From the NCBI GenBank assembly GCA_944326155.1, contig CALVCV010000003.1:47690-111689 (forward strand): a stretch of 64,000 nucleotides of DNA. The letters are read 5' to 3'. Shown one piece after another: positions 18,361-26,463 of the stretch (within the stretch, counting starts at the first letter, position 1; each line of letters begins with the position of its first letter). The position numbers and the translations under genes were made by a program. The notes below the pieces were generated by a model, which worked only from the letters and a program-made list of their open reading frames with translations, was not told the origin of the DNA and ran no database searches. This stretch comes from an uncultured Bacilli bacterium (lineage in GTDB: Bacteria; Bacillota_I; Bacilli_A; ML615J-28; CAG-313).

Positions 18361-18538
18361 GTTTAGGCCTCCTCTATTTATATTTTTTATTTTTAAAAAC
18401 AAAATTAAAACGCAAAAAGCATACCGATGTATACTCTTTGCGCCAGCATTTTTTTGATATGTTTGCATAATTAATATACATCAAACACGCCTTTTATATT
18501 AAAAATCAAAGTTTCTTCTTGAAAAAAACCGATTCTAC
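18361..18538 (-). promoter_or_regulatory. pckA 5' leader with terminator-like hairpin and possible alternative pairing
   Basis: From the predicted start site (~18538) to the ATG. It contains a long hairpin on the minus strand at 18442-18411 (arms CGCAAAGAGTATAC and GTATGCTTTTTGCG, loop ATCG, two G-U pairs) followed by a T-rich stretch, i.e. terminator-like. An upstream 8-mer GATGTATA (18482-18475) is the exact complement of TATACATC (18433-18426), which forms the top of the hairpin's 5' arm plus loop. This could be an anti-terminator or pseudoknot. No known riboswitch was recognised. Confidence 0.45.
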
Positions 18539-18544
18539 AAAAAT

Positions 18545-18573
18545 ATTATACCATATATATTTTTTTAATTCAA
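18545..18573 (-). promoter_or_regulatory. Sigma-A-type promoter of pckA operon
   Basis: On the minus strand TTGAAT (18573-18568), a 17-base spacer and TATAAT (18550-18545). The predicted start near 18538 gives a leader of about 178 bases. Confidence 0.72.
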
Positions 18574-18628
18574 TGGAATTGCTTGATACCCCATGCTTGT
18601 TTATTATAAGCTTATGTTTTGAAAAATA

Positions 18629-18661
18629 AAAATCAGACTAACTTCATTAATCTGACTTTTG
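18629..18661 (-). terminator. Terminator after tsaD
   Basis: The minus strand reads AAAAGTCAGATTAA, a short loop, then TTAGTCTGATTTTT. The stem includes one G-U pair and is followed by T residues. It begins about 25 bases after the tsaD stop and closes the nfu-to-tsaD operon. Confidence 0.72.
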
Positions 18662-18685
18662 TGTATAAAATTAAATTTTTATATT

Positions 18686-19639
18686 TTATTTGTCACAAAG
18701 AATTTGGAAATATCCTGCAACCCCGATCATTGCGGCATTATCTGTACAATTTTTTAAAGAAGGAACGGTGAACTTAATATTTAATTTTTCAATTTCTTCT
18801 TTCATTTTTTGTCTTAATCCCGAGTTAGCTGATACACCACCTGCAATAATCACTTGTTTTGCTTGATATTCTTTTGCAGCTTTTAAGGTTTTAGATACTA
18901 AAACGTCAATAACTGCATCTTGAAAACTAGCAGCTAAATCATTGTAATTTAAATCCTCACCTTTTTCCTTACTCTTATTGTAAAGATTAATAACGGCTGA
19001 TTTTAGGCCTGAAAAACTGAAATTATAACTATCTTTTGAAAGTTTAATATGTGGTAATGGATAAACGGGATGACCAAGTTTTGCCATTTTATCAATGACT
19101 GGGCCACCAGGATATCCTACATTGACAACGCGGGCAATTTTATCATATGCCTCTCCTACTGCATCATCTAATGTTTCACCTAAAATTGTAAAATGAAAGT
19201 GCTCTTTCATAAGTACAAGTTCAGTATGACCACCTGATACAACCAAGGCAATAAGCGGGAAAGCAAAATCTGATTCTAAATAATTTGCATAAATATGACC
19301 ATAAATATGATTGACCATTACAACAGGAATGTTGTAAGCAAGGCCAATAGTTTTTGCTGCATTGACGCCTACCATCAAAGAACCTATTAGACCTGGTTCA
19401 CTTGTAACTGCAATATAGTCAAGGTTGCTATAGTTAATGCCTGCTTCTTTCATTGCAGCATCAATCACATATGTGATTTTGGCGATATGATGTCTACTGG
19501 CAACTTCAGGTACAACGCCACCATATTGTTTATGAAATTCAATCTGGGTATAAACAACATTACATAAAACATTTTTGCCGTCTTCAACAATTGCAACGCT
19601 TGTTTCATCACAACTTGATTCAATTGCTAAAATTTTCAT
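18686..19639 (-). CDS. tsaD: tRNA N6-threonylcarbamoyladenosine synthase subunit TsaD
   Basis: Transfers the threonylcarbamoyl group to A37 of ANN-decoding tRNAs. The 317-residue protein has the ASKHA fold with the N-terminal phosphate motif AIESSCDETS, the metal-binding H111/H115 (NHIYGHIYAN), the SGGHTELVL motif and the C-terminal GGVSANSGLR. It is last in a run tsaE-tsaB-rimI-tsaD; its ATG overlaps the rimI TGA stop by 4 bases. The partners TsaB and TsaE are encoded just upstream, so the whole transfer complex is made from one mRNA. Confidence 0.97.
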   Translation of the reverse strand: MKILAIESSCDETSVAIVEDGKNVLCNVVYTQIEFHKQYGGVVPEVASRHHIAKITYVIDAAMKEAGINYSNLDYIAVTSEPGLIGSLMVGVNAAKTIGLAYNIPVVMVNHIYGHIYANYLESDFAFPLIALVVSGGHTELVLMKEHFHFTILGETLDDAVGEAYDKIARVVNVGYPGGPVIDKMAKLGHPVYPLPHIKLSKDSYNFSFSGLKSAVINLYNKSKEKGEDLNYNDLAASFQDAVIDVLVSKTLKAAKEYQAKQVIIAGGVSANSGLRQKMKEEIEKLNIKFTVPSLKNCTDNAAMIGVAGYFQILCDK

Positions 19640-20067
19640 ATATACTCCTTCGCATAAATCAGAGCATCTTCACCATTTCGGTAATAATTAAACCGTTTAT
19701 AAAGGGGCACAAAACCATTTTTTTCATAAAATTGAATGGCTTTTCCATTAGATACTCTTACTTCTAAAGTAATTGTTTTTAAAGTTGGTAAATCTAGTTT
19801 AATTTGATCTAATAATTTTTGACCGATTCCCATACGTTGGTAGGCTTCATCTACTACTAAATTTAAAATTTCTGCCTGATCAAGATAAGCATAGCGGCCA
19901 ATATAACCTACCACTACATCATCAATTGTTGCAACATAAAATTTGGTAATATTGGAATTCATCTCATCAAGTAACATTTGTTTTCCTAAAGATTCCCCTA
20001 AGATGGTTTCTTCTAAATACACAATACGGTCAATATCTTCTTCTTTCATCTTTCTTATTTTAACCAT
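19636..20067 (-). CDS. rimI: Ribosomal protein alanine N-acetyltransferase RimI
   Basis: A GNAT-fold acetyltransferase of about 143 residues. The acetyl-CoA-binding motif V(V)DEAYQRMGIGQKLL and the following LEVRVSNGKAIQFYEKNGF are diagnostic for RimI, which acetylates the N-terminus of ribosomal protein S18. It is placed between tsaB and tsaD, the usual position in Bacillota. The ATG at 20067 follows a weak AAGTGAG site; a GTG at 20076 in the same frame is an alternative. Its stop is TGA, which shows UGA is a terminator in this organism. Confidence 0.9.
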   Translation of the reverse strand: MVKIRKMKEEDIDRIVYLEETILGESLGKQMLLDEMNSNITKFYVATIDDVVVGYIGRYAYLDQAEILNLVVDEAYQRMGIGQKLLDQIKLDLPTLKTITLEVRVSNGKAIQFYEKNGFVPLYKRFNYYRNGEDALIYAKEYI

Positions 20068-20650
20068 TGATCTCACTTCTTAAATAATTAGGTACATAGT
20101 TAAAAACATCTTCTTCTTGATAAAGGCCTTTTTCAAATAGTTTTTTGGCTAAATCTTTATTTTGATAAAGTTCAAGACTTGCTTCTACTTTTTGATAGGT
20201 ATCAAATGGCACAAGTTCATCATCAATTGCAAAAGCATCACTTTTTAAAAAAGTAATCTTTTGATTTTTAATATTTGCAAGTTTGTAGTAACTATGGTTT
20301 TTCTTGGCTATCGTGCGTACAAGATAAGTCCCATCTATTTCTAGTTTGGACACCAACATTAAATCTAATGAAGAAAAACTATAAAGTTTAATCTTTTTGA
20401 TTAATGCGAGTACTTTGCAAATGGTACCAGAAATTCTAATTCCTGTATAAGAGCCTGGTCCCTTCCCAACAAAAACACTATCAATGTCATTCATCTCAAC
20501 AGCATTTTGTTTTAAAAAAGTTTCTAAATTATCAATAATAGTTTCTGAATGTCTGTTTCTACTATCTTTTACTAAAGTACTAATTTCTTTGCCATTATCA
20601 TACAATGCTAAATATAAATAATTGGTTGAACTATCCATGAATAATTTCAT
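20060..20650 (-). CDS. tsaB: tRNA threonylcarbamoyladenosine complex subunit TsaB
   Basis: A 196-residue ASKHA-fold paralogue of TsaD that scaffolds the TsaBDE complex. It starts MKLFMDSSTNYLYLALYD and contains the conserved region VFVGKGPGSYTGIRISGT near 65-82. The C-terminal half is short and divergent, as is common outside proteobacteria. The ATG at 20650 is chosen because GGTG lies just upstream; a GTG at 20659 is possible. The gene overlaps the end of tsaE and the start of rimI. Confidence 0.93.
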   Translation of the reverse strand: MKLFMDSSTNYLYLALYDNGKEISTLVKDSRNRHSETIIDNLETFLKQNAVEMNDIDSVFVGKGPGSYTGIRISGTICKVLALIKKIKLYSFSSLDLMLVSKLEIDGTYLVRTIAKKNHSYYKLANIKNQKITFLKSDAFAIDDELVPFDTYQKVEASLELYQNKDLAKKLFEKGLYQEEDVFNYVPNYLRSEING

Positions 20651-21116
20651 ATTTTTCACCTATATTTTTGATTACTTCATCTGGGAAGTTTGTAAAAACA
20701 ACCCTTCTTTCGTTTTCGTTAATACGATAGATATGAATTGACCAAGTATCAAGTGGCAATAAATCACTAATGATATCAGCCCATTCAATTACAGTTAAAC
20801 CACCTTGATAAAAGTATTCTTCTAATTCAAAATCACTTTCACTATTTTGAAGGCGATATACATCTAAATGATAGAGTTTATTCATATCATGAATTTTGTT
20901 TTTAACATCATATATTTTCATAATTGTAAAAGTTGGGCTATTGATAACTTTTTCAATGCCAAGGGCAACACCAATACCTTTGGTAAAGGTTGTTTTACCT
21001 GCTCCTAAATCACCATTTAAAGCAATGATAGTAGATGGCGTTGCAAATTGTGTAATATCATATGCTAATTGTTGCATTTCCTCAACACTATTTATTTTCA
21101 ATACTAGACCTTTCAT
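20631..21116 (-). CDS. tsaE: TsaE ATPase of the tRNA threonylcarbamoyladenosine complex
   Basis: A 161-residue P-loop ATPase required for turnover of the TsaBD complex. Walker A is GDLGAGKTT (35-43), followed by FTKGIG and NSPTFTIMKIY (Thr/Ser of switch I), and HLDVYRL and VIEWAD (Walker B-like) further on. The length is typical. Its start lies inside the end of the cwlD-like gene (29-base overlap), so the two are translationally coupled. Confidence 0.95.
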   Translation of the reverse strand: MKGLVLKINSVEEMQQLAYDITQFATPSTIIALNGDLGAGKTTFTKGIGVALGIEKVINSPTFTIMKIYDVKNKIHDMNKLYHLDVYRLQNSESDFELEEYFYQGGLTVIEWADIISDLLPLDTWSIHIYRINENERRVVFTNFPDEVIKNIGEKYEIIHG

Positions 21117-21798
21117 GATTTTTTTCCTCTAAATAATCCAAAATTCCTAAATATATCATTTTTGCTAAAGCTTCTTTTTTTTCTTTGTTTGTTAGTAATT
21201 CTAAATCAAATGGATTGGTTAAAAAACCAATCTCAACAATGCAACCTACCTTTTTCGTATAATCTAATAAATATTTACCAGTTATATTTTTTGCTACTCT
21301 TTTATTATCAGAATCAATCAGTTGTAAATATTTCATTATCGTTGTCGCAAACTGCTCATTTTCCAAATTGAAGCTATTATAAAATGTTTGAGCACCCTTG
21401 ATTGATGAAGCGCTATAAGCATTAGCATGAATTGAAACATAAATATCACATGTAGATTCATTAATCAAATTAACTCTTTTATGCATATCTTCTTTTTTGT
21501 TCTGTGCTAAGGCTTTATCAGTTGTTCTTGTCATTTTTACTTTGATGCCTGTTTTTGTAAGATAATTTGCTACATATGTAGCAACTTCTAGTGTCACATC
21601 TTTTTCTAAAATCGTACCATCAAGTGAGGTCGCTCCACCATCAAAGCCACCATGACCTACATCAATATAAACAAAAGAAGCACGATTACTAGTAGCAATC
21701 GCTTTTCTAACGGATAAAAAAGTAAGTAGCAAAACGAGTATAAATAACAAAAATAAAATCTCTTTTTGTAACTTTTTCAAAATATCACCTATAGACAT
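21088..21798 (-). CDS. cwlD: N-acetylmuramoyl-L-alanine amidase (CwlD-like)
   Basis: A membrane-anchored or secreted cell-wall hydrolase of the Amidase_3 family. One hydrophobic segment (about 14-30) serves as signal/anchor. Zinc ligands H49 (YIDVGHGGFDGG), E65 and H124 (VSIHANA) and catalytic E189 (VEIGFLTN) are present. Short single-domain enzymes of this kind include CwlD, which makes muramic-delta-lactam in spore cortex; other sporulation genes in the window support that reading. The upstream ATG (21798) has no ribosome site. A TTG at 21780 preceded by AGGTGAT is the more likely start and would remove six residues. Confidence 0.85.
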   Translation of the reverse strand: MSIGDILKKLQKEILFLLFILVLLLTFLSVRKAIATSNRASFVYIDVGHGGFDGGATSLDGTILEKDVTLEVATYVANYLTKTGIKVKMTRTTDKALAQNKKEDMHKRVNLINESTCDIYVSIHANAYSASSIKGAQTFYNSFNLENEQFATTIMKYLQLIDSDNKRVAKNITGKYLLDYTKKVGCIVEIGFLTNPFDLELLTNKEKKEALAKMIYLGILDYLEEKNHERSSIENK

Positions 21799-21831
21799 TT
21801 TATTTTAGAAACAAATAGCTTATGCGTTTAT

Positions 21832-22371
21832 TTAAAAAAATCCTGCTAAAATTGTTTTTAATTCATTTTGTTGTTCATCTGTAAGCGGAGGTAAAACACC
21901 ATTTTCATTTTTTATATGGTCTGAAGTTGTATTTAGATGATATTTGGTCAAATTACCCTCATCAACTCTTACAAATGTAGGTGCATTTAAACGTTTTTTT
22001 TCTTGATCAATGGCATCTTTAAAATAGTAATTTTCTAATTGTAGATAAAGATCACGTCCTTTTGCTGTTTCTACATCACGAAGCTCTTTAATATTTAAAT
22101 AGTAAATGGTTTTTACATCATTTGCTTTGGCAACTTCATTTAAAATAGGCATCAATGCTTGACACCAAGGACATTCAGGGAATCCCATTACTAAATAAAA
22201 TGATGCGTCTTCTTCTAACATATCAATCACTTTATCTATTTTTATTATTTTAAAACAATGATCTTTATCAGTTAAACTAGGGTAGTCCTTCATAAGATTT
22301 CCTTTCTGACAACCACTAAAAGTAAACGTCAGCAATAAAATGATGATAATTTCTAAAATTTTTTTATTCAT
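21832..22371 (-). CDS. Thioredoxin-like lipoprotein
   Basis: A 179-residue extracytoplasmic thioredoxin-fold protein. The signal peptide ends in lipobox FSGC (Cys21). The redox motif CPWC (C67-C70) follows the strand YLVMGFPE, and a cis-Pro-like element APTFVRVDEG lies near 140. Likely a thiol-disulphide exchange protein on the outer face of the membrane; its partners are unknown. The ATG at 22371 is used because AGAGGA lies 5 bases upstream, inside the end of the S1 gene; an ATG further upstream would put charged residues ahead of the signal. Confidence 0.82.
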   Translation of the reverse strand: MNKKILEIIIILLLTFTFSGCQKGNLMKDYPSLTDKDHCFKIIKIDKVIDMLEEDASFYLVMGFPECPWCQALMPILNEVAKANDVKTIYYLNIKELRDVETAKGRDLYLQLENYYFKDAIDQEKKRLNAPTFVRVDEGNLTKYHLNTTSDHIKNENGVLPPLTDEQQNELKTILAGFF

Positions 22372-22699
22372 TCTTATCCTCTTTATATTCATCAATCCAT
22401 TTTGGTAATTTTTCAGCTAATGGTTGAAAATCAATTTGGTACTTCGGAATTTTACAACGAATTCCTCTTGTTTTATGTAATTGTTTATAACTTAATTTTA
22501 TACGATGGTTTTCTTCGTCAACTTCTAAGACTTTAAGACGTAATTCCTGACCAACCTTCACAAAATCATTAATATTTTTGACATAATTATCAGAAAATTC
22601 AGAAATATGAACTAAGCCATCATAATCGCCAACTACTACAAAAGCTCCATAGCCTAAAATATTGGTAATCTTACCATTTACGATATCACCGGGTTTCAT
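22364..22699 (-). CDS. S1 RNA-binding domain protein (CvfD/YugI-like)
   Basis: A 111-residue protein with one S1 domain at residues 1-73 (GDIVNGKITNILGYGAFVVV ... GLVHISEF ... VGQELRLKVLEVDEENHRIKLSYKQ) and a short C-terminal tail. It resembles the small general stress/ribosome-associated S1 proteins of Bacillota. Probable role in RNA or ribosome binding. Its ATG overlaps the stop of the nfu-like gene by 4 bases. Confidence 0.85.
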   Translation of the reverse strand: MKPGDIVNGKITNILGYGAFVVVGDYDGLVHISEFSDNYVKNINDFVKVGQELRLKVLEVDEENHRIKLSYKQLHKTRGIRCKIPKYQIDFQPLAEKLPKWIDEYKEDKNE

Positions 22700-22947
22700 A
22701 TTGTTTCCTCATCTGCCACTACTTCAACGCCAATAACACCAGGTACTTCTTCTACAAGTAAAGCCTCAACACTATTGGTAATGGTATCATCACTTGATGA
22801 ACAACCAATGCAAGCACCAAGTAGTTTGACGTATACAATACCATTTTCATATCGTACAAAATCTAAGTCTCCACCATCGGCATTTAAATATGGTCTTAAT
22901 TTTTTAATTGTTTGTTTAATTAATTTAATAGTTTTATCATCATTCAT
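22696..22947 (-). CDS. NifU C-terminal domain Fe-S scaffold (Nfu-like)
   Basis: An 83-residue protein matching the NifU-like C-terminal domain: IKKLRPYLNADGGDLDFVRY followed by the Fe-S ligand pair C46-x2-C49 in GACIGCSSSDDT. It carries or transfers iron-sulphur clusters. First gene of the operon that continues through S1, thioredoxin-like, cwlD and the tsa genes. AGGTG lies 7 bases before ATG, and a TATAAT (22976-22971) lies about 25 bases upstream with no clear -35. Confidence 0.9.
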   Translation of the reverse strand: MNDDKTIKLIKQTIKKLRPYLNADGGDLDFVRYENGIVYVKLLGACIGCSSSDDTITNSVEALLVEEVPGVIGVEVVADEETI

Positions 22948-23004
22948 AATGTTTCACCTTTTTCTTTTTTATTATACACCATTTTAATTTTTTTTGGGTA
23001 AAAT

Positions 23005-23033
23005 TTGTTTTATCATTTTTTACTTTGTATAAT
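23005..23033 (+). promoter_or_regulatory. Sigma-A-type promoter for the 23059-23430 gene
   Basis: TTGTTT (23005-23010), a 17-base spacer and TATAAT (23028-23033). The predicted start near 23040 rules out upstream initiation codons and supports the start at 23059/23062. Confidence 0.75.
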
Positions 23034-23058
23034 TCAAAATTCATTTTCATATATATTG

Positions 23059-23430
23059 ATGATGAATAAAAACGATGAAAACTATCAAAGATTAAAATTT
23101 GAGGATAAATTATCACTCATTTTAATTTTTTTAAATCTTTTAAATATTAAAGCAAACCAAATCATAAAAGAAGCTTTAGTAACTAAAAATGTAAAAGATG
23201 TAAAAAAAGCGATAAGTATATATCGCTTTATTAGTGTTAACTCTGTAATTATCAATTTATATTTTGTTAAAAGAAACTATCGCTTTTATCTTGATAAAAA
23301 GAAAGTTAACAAGGAGGCTTTTATTGAAGCAACAAGACTATTAGGTAGTATTTTCATATTAAGCGGTTCCCTTTTACTCAGTTATAGTGCTTTCTTAGAT
23401 CAAAATACAACAAGTGATATAGAACTTTAA
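23059..23430 (+). CDS. Small protein with C-terminal membrane helix, unknown
   Basis: About 123 residues starting at one of two adjacent ATG codons (23059 or 23062); the ribosome site is weak, but a strong promoter lies just upstream. It is mostly helical and charged (a Lys/Asn/Glu-rich region with ISIYRFISVNSVIINLYF), with one hydrophobic segment near the C-terminus (LLGSIFILSGSLLLSYSAF). No recognised family. Its stop overlaps the stop of the convergent yunB-like gene in the shared bases TTAA, with no terminator between them. Confidence 0.6.
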   Translation: MMNKNDENYQRLKFEDKLSLILIFLNLLNIKANQIIKEALVTKNVKDVKKAISIYRFISVNSVIINLYFVKRNYRFYLDKKKVNKEAFIEATRLLGSIFILSGSLLLSYSAFLDQNTTSDIEL

Positions 23431-24062
23431 AGGGGGAGGGACTGAATGGTACCTTCTCCCATATAATAGTAATAAGGTACTTCACCTTGAACCATTACAG
23501 ATGAGAGTAGTAGATTACTATGATAATCAATTTTAGATGTTTTAAGGGGAATTAGTGTTTCAATTTCAATATTAATTTTTAAATAAAGTTCAAATAAAAA
23601 ATTATTTATCCCATAATTTTTAAGATCGGTATAGATATCGGTTTTATAAGACGTAACCGGCAAAACCTCAATTTTAATATCGGGACCAAGTGTTGTAAAA
23701 AGCGATCTCGAAACAAGCATTCCCAGTGGCAAATTAATATCTTTTACAGATTCTTCGATTGTGCCATCCCGTAAAAGTTTGGATAAAAGAACATTCATAC
23801 TAGAGATAATTTGATTGGTTTTAGTACTATCAATATAAATGCTACTAATTTGACCTTCTGGACTATATTTATAATTTAATATATGTGTGGCAAAATCAAG
23901 TAACTTATTATCAGCTATAGCTTCTGACAAAATATCAGAAACAATTGTAGTCACTTCTTTTTCAATATAAACGTCAGCTTTACTACTAAAATAGTTATCA
24001 ATGAGGATTAAAATAAAAATAGGCACTAAAAAAATAAAAAATAGAAGTAATATTTTTTTCAT
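23427..24062 (-). CDS. yunB: YunB-like sporulation protein
   Basis: A 211-residue protein with an N-terminal signal/anchor (about 1-22) and an extracytoplasmic domain. The region LPLGMLVSRSLFTTLGPDIKIEVLPVTSYKTDIYTDLKNYGINNFLFELYLKINIEIETLIPLKTSKI is distinctive of YunB, a protein made in the mother cell and needed for efficient sporulation in Bacillus. Its exact function is unknown. Here it follows ispDF on the same strand. Together with gerW-like and cwlD-like genes it suggests that the organism forms spores. Confidence 0.8.
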   Translation of the reverse strand: MKKILLLFFIFLVPIFILILIDNYFSSKADVYIEKEVTTIVSDILSEAIADNKLLDFATHILNYKYSPEGQISSIYIDSTKTNQIISSMNVLLSKLLRDGTIEESVKDINLPLGMLVSRSLFTTLGPDIKIEVLPVTSYKTDIYTDLKNYGINNFLFELYLKINIEIETLIPLKTSKIDYHSNLLLSSVMVQGEVPYYYYMGEGTIQSLPL

Positions 24063-24104
24063 CTATTCACCTTCTATTTTCATTATATGATACATGATTT
24101 TGTT

Positions 24105-25244
24105 TTAGTCTTGTATTTTTTTGATTAAGACAACAGCTTCGCAGGCAATACCTTCACCCCTACCTACCAAACCTTTTTTTTCAAGAGTCGTAGCTTTAAC
24201 ATTAACATAATTACAATGAGTTAATTGTTTAATATTTTGCGCCATTTTTGCTTTAACATCTTTAAGATTAGGCTTTTCTAGATAAATTAATACATCAATA
24301 TTTTCAATCACATAGTTTTGTTTTTGAAGTAATGCAATCACACTCGAAACAAAATAACTTGAGTTCATATTGAGGTATTGATCATCAGTATCTGGAAAAA
24401 GTGTGCCAATATCTCCTTTTCCAAGTGCACCAAGAATACTTTCAGTAACCGCATGATATACCACATCTGCATCGCTATGGCCCATTAAGCCAAATTCATT
24501 AGATAATAAAAGACCACCAAGATATAATGGGCGATTGGGAACAAATGGATGGAAATCAAAAGAATGACCTATTTTATTATTTTCGCTTTTTGTTAAGACA
24601 TAAGTGATATATTCTAAATCCTCTTGTGTTGTAACTTTCAAATTATATCTTGATTCTTTTACAAAAGCAATTTCATAATCTTTTTCAAAAAGTTGCAATT
24701 CATCAGTCAGGTTATTATCTTTGGCATCTAAAATGGTCTGATAACACTCTTTACTAAAAAACTGAGGAGTCGATACAGCTTTAAGGGTATCACGTGAAAT
24801 AGTTTGAACAAAATGCTTTTCAGTTTTTTTAATCGTATCATATAAAGTATGATACAAACTACCACATTGATATGTTTCTTTTTTTAAAAGTAAGTTATCT
24901 AAATCAGCCTTTGTAATAAGTGGTCGCGATGCATCATGAATAAAAACAGTATCAGTTGTTATATGTACTAAACCCTTTTTTACGCTTTCAAGACGTGTCT
25001 TACCTCCAGTTACAATTTGAACTTTCATTTGATCATAATTTGAATACACACTATTTGATACTTCATCTAGTAAATTTTCATGACACACGATAATAATCTT
25101 TTCAAAAGCAGGATGCGCATAAAAAACATCTAAACTATATAAATAAAGAGGTTTTTGATTAATTTCATAAATGGTTTTATTTACCATGCTATGAAAACGA
25201 ACAGAATCCCCCGCCATAAGAAGAAGAACACTAGTTGTTTTCAT
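24105..25244 (-). CDS. ispDF: Bifunctional IspD-IspF (MEP isoprenoid pathway)
   Basis: A 379-residue fusion. The N-terminal half (to about 225) is IspD, MEP cytidylyltransferase, with SVLLLMAGDSVRFHSMVNKT, VFIHDASRPLI and the C-terminal DDLQ-like LTDELQLFEK. The C-terminal half is IspF, 2-C-methyl-erythritol 2,4-cyclodiphosphate synthase, starting IGHSFDFHPF with metal ligands D-x-H, then GHSDADVVYHA and VNVKATTLEKKGLVGRGEG. The usual nucleotide loop of IspD (AAGxGxRMG) is altered to MAGDSVRF. The start at 25244 is preferred; the frame is open a few codons upstream into the preceding gene. Confidence 0.93.
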   Translation of the reverse strand: MKTTSVLLLMAGDSVRFHSMVNKTIYEINQKPLYLYSLDVFYAHPAFEKIIIVCHENLLDEVSNSVYSNYDQMKVQIVTGGKTRLESVKKGLVHITTDTVFIHDASRPLITKADLDNLLLKKETYQCGSLYHTLYDTIKKTEKHFVQTISRDTLKAVSTPQFFSKECYQTILDAKDNNLTDELQLFEKDYEIAFVKESRYNLKVTTQEDLEYITYVLTKSENNKIGHSFDFHPFVPNRPLYLGGLLLSNEFGLMGHSDADVVYHAVTESILGALGKGDIGTLFPDTDDQYLNMNSSYFVSSVIALLQKQNYVIENIDVLIYLEKPNLKDVKAKMAQNIKQLTHCNYVNVKATTLEKKGLVGRGEGIACEAVVLIKKIQD

Positions 25245-26451
25245 CCTTTTTTTCTCCCAGTACAATGTCTAAAAGGGCAGATGTTTTATCAAGGCAGCTA
25301 GTAATATCTTGTCTGACAAGTTTATCTACTACTTCTAAATCGTTTTGAATTTTGGCATTTTGAGGTACACCCTGACTAACAGCTTTTTCAGCAATGCGAA
25401 TAATTGAAATTAAACCATAATCTTTACGCATATAAATTGAGTCTTCTTCTACTTGGTAATAGACACTACCAATTTGAAGTCGGTAATTCATTTTGGTAAT
25501 GGATAAACTATTGACAGTTTCTGCTTGTTCAATATATCCTGCTACATCATCTGGATGAATATTAGCAAAAATTTCATCAAAAGTATATTCTTTTTTGTCC
25601 GTATTGGTATAAAGACGCATACATTCAGTTGCAACATAGACCTTATTTTGAAAATCATAATACATAATGATACCTTCTGATAAACCCATCATCATATCAA
25701 GTTGTAAATAGGCATCTTCTAAATCCGTACAAGCCGAACGTACAACACTTTTTAATTTTTCAACAACAAACATTTTATCAAGATAAAAATATATATTTTT
25801 AGCAACCAAAACTTTACCAACAAAGATAGGTTGAATAATCGCATCATATTTTGTAATTGTAGTTTTGTCATCAGAAGTTGTATTTGGCATTTCAACTTCC
25901 ATTTGAAATTTATATTTACGATGTTTGCTATTGCATTCTTTATATTCAGCAAGAAACTTTGCGACATAACTTAAAGAAAATTCTTCTTTATTTAAAGTTT
26001 TAATATCAAAACTATCAAAGATAAATTTCCAACCTTGCATATGCAAGATTTCTTTTTTAGGTAGTTTTGTAAGTTTTAGAAGCGTATTACTACAATCCAT
26101 AATTTTTTCTTTTGGACTCATTTGAATAAAGAAATCATATTCAGTATTTTTAAGATATTCGGTAGTTTTATTACTAATTTCCATTTTTATATACAAAACG
26201 GCAACCAAATCAAATAACGTATAGGCTAAATCAAGACTATCAATTACAATCATCAAAATAATAAGACCTTGATTTAAAGTGCCAAAAAAACTAATTAAAA
26301 AGACAACAATAGTTATTAATATATCTAATAAATTAATGTGATTTAAAACCAAAAGTTTGATTAACCAAATGGTTAAAATAAAAGCTGTAAGTAGAGTAAT
26401 CGAAACAATTTGACCAGCATTAAAATGAGCAAAAATTGTTATGATATTCAT
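25231..26451 (-). CDS. Membrane protein with PAS-like sensor domains next to cdaA
   Basis: A 406-residue protein. Three or four membrane helices occupy about 1-85, followed by cytoplasmic segments that resemble PAS domains: about 100-230 (FFIQMSPKEKIMDCSNTLLKLTKLPKKEIL ...) and 250-370 (LSEGIIMYYDFQNKVYVATECMRLY ... IHPDDVAGYIEQAE). No kinase, GGDEF, HD or other output domain follows; the last 40 residues are helical. It lies directly after cdaA, where CdaR is normally encoded, so it may sense a signal and modulate the cyclase. That role is inferred only from position. Confidence 0.7.
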   Translation of the reverse strand: MNIITIFAHFNAGQIVSITLLTAFILTIWLIKLLVLNHINLLDILITIVVFLISFFGTLNQGLIILMIVIDSLDLAYTLFDLVAVLYIKMEISNKTTEYLKNTEYDFFIQMSPKEKIMDCSNTLLKLTKLPKKEILHMQGWKFIFDSFDIKTLNKEEFSLSYVAKFLAEYKECNSKHRKYKFQMEVEMPNTTSDDKTTITKYDAIIQPIFVGKVLVAKNIYFYLDKMFVVEKLKSVVRSACTDLEDAYLQLDMMMGLSEGIIMYYDFQNKVYVATECMRLYTNTDKKEYTFDEIFANIHPDDVAGYIEQAETVNSLSITKMNYRLQIGSVYYQVEEDSIYMRKDYGLISIIRIAEKAVSQGVPQNAKIQNDLEVVDKLVRQDITSCLDKTSALLDIVLGEKKDENN

Positions 26452-26463
26452 AAATGCTCCTTT

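Noticed and set aside
18361..18468. In-frame upstream extension of PEP carboxykinase, or a leader peptide
   Set aside because: The upstream ATG at 18468 has no ribosome site and its frame runs straight through the hairpin into pckA. The ATG at 18360 has a strong GAGGAGG and fits the family N-terminus.
19636..19638. Mollicute-type code with UGA read as tryptophan
   Set aside because: TGA ends rimI exactly at the tsaD overlap, and tryptophans in conserved places are encoded by TGG.
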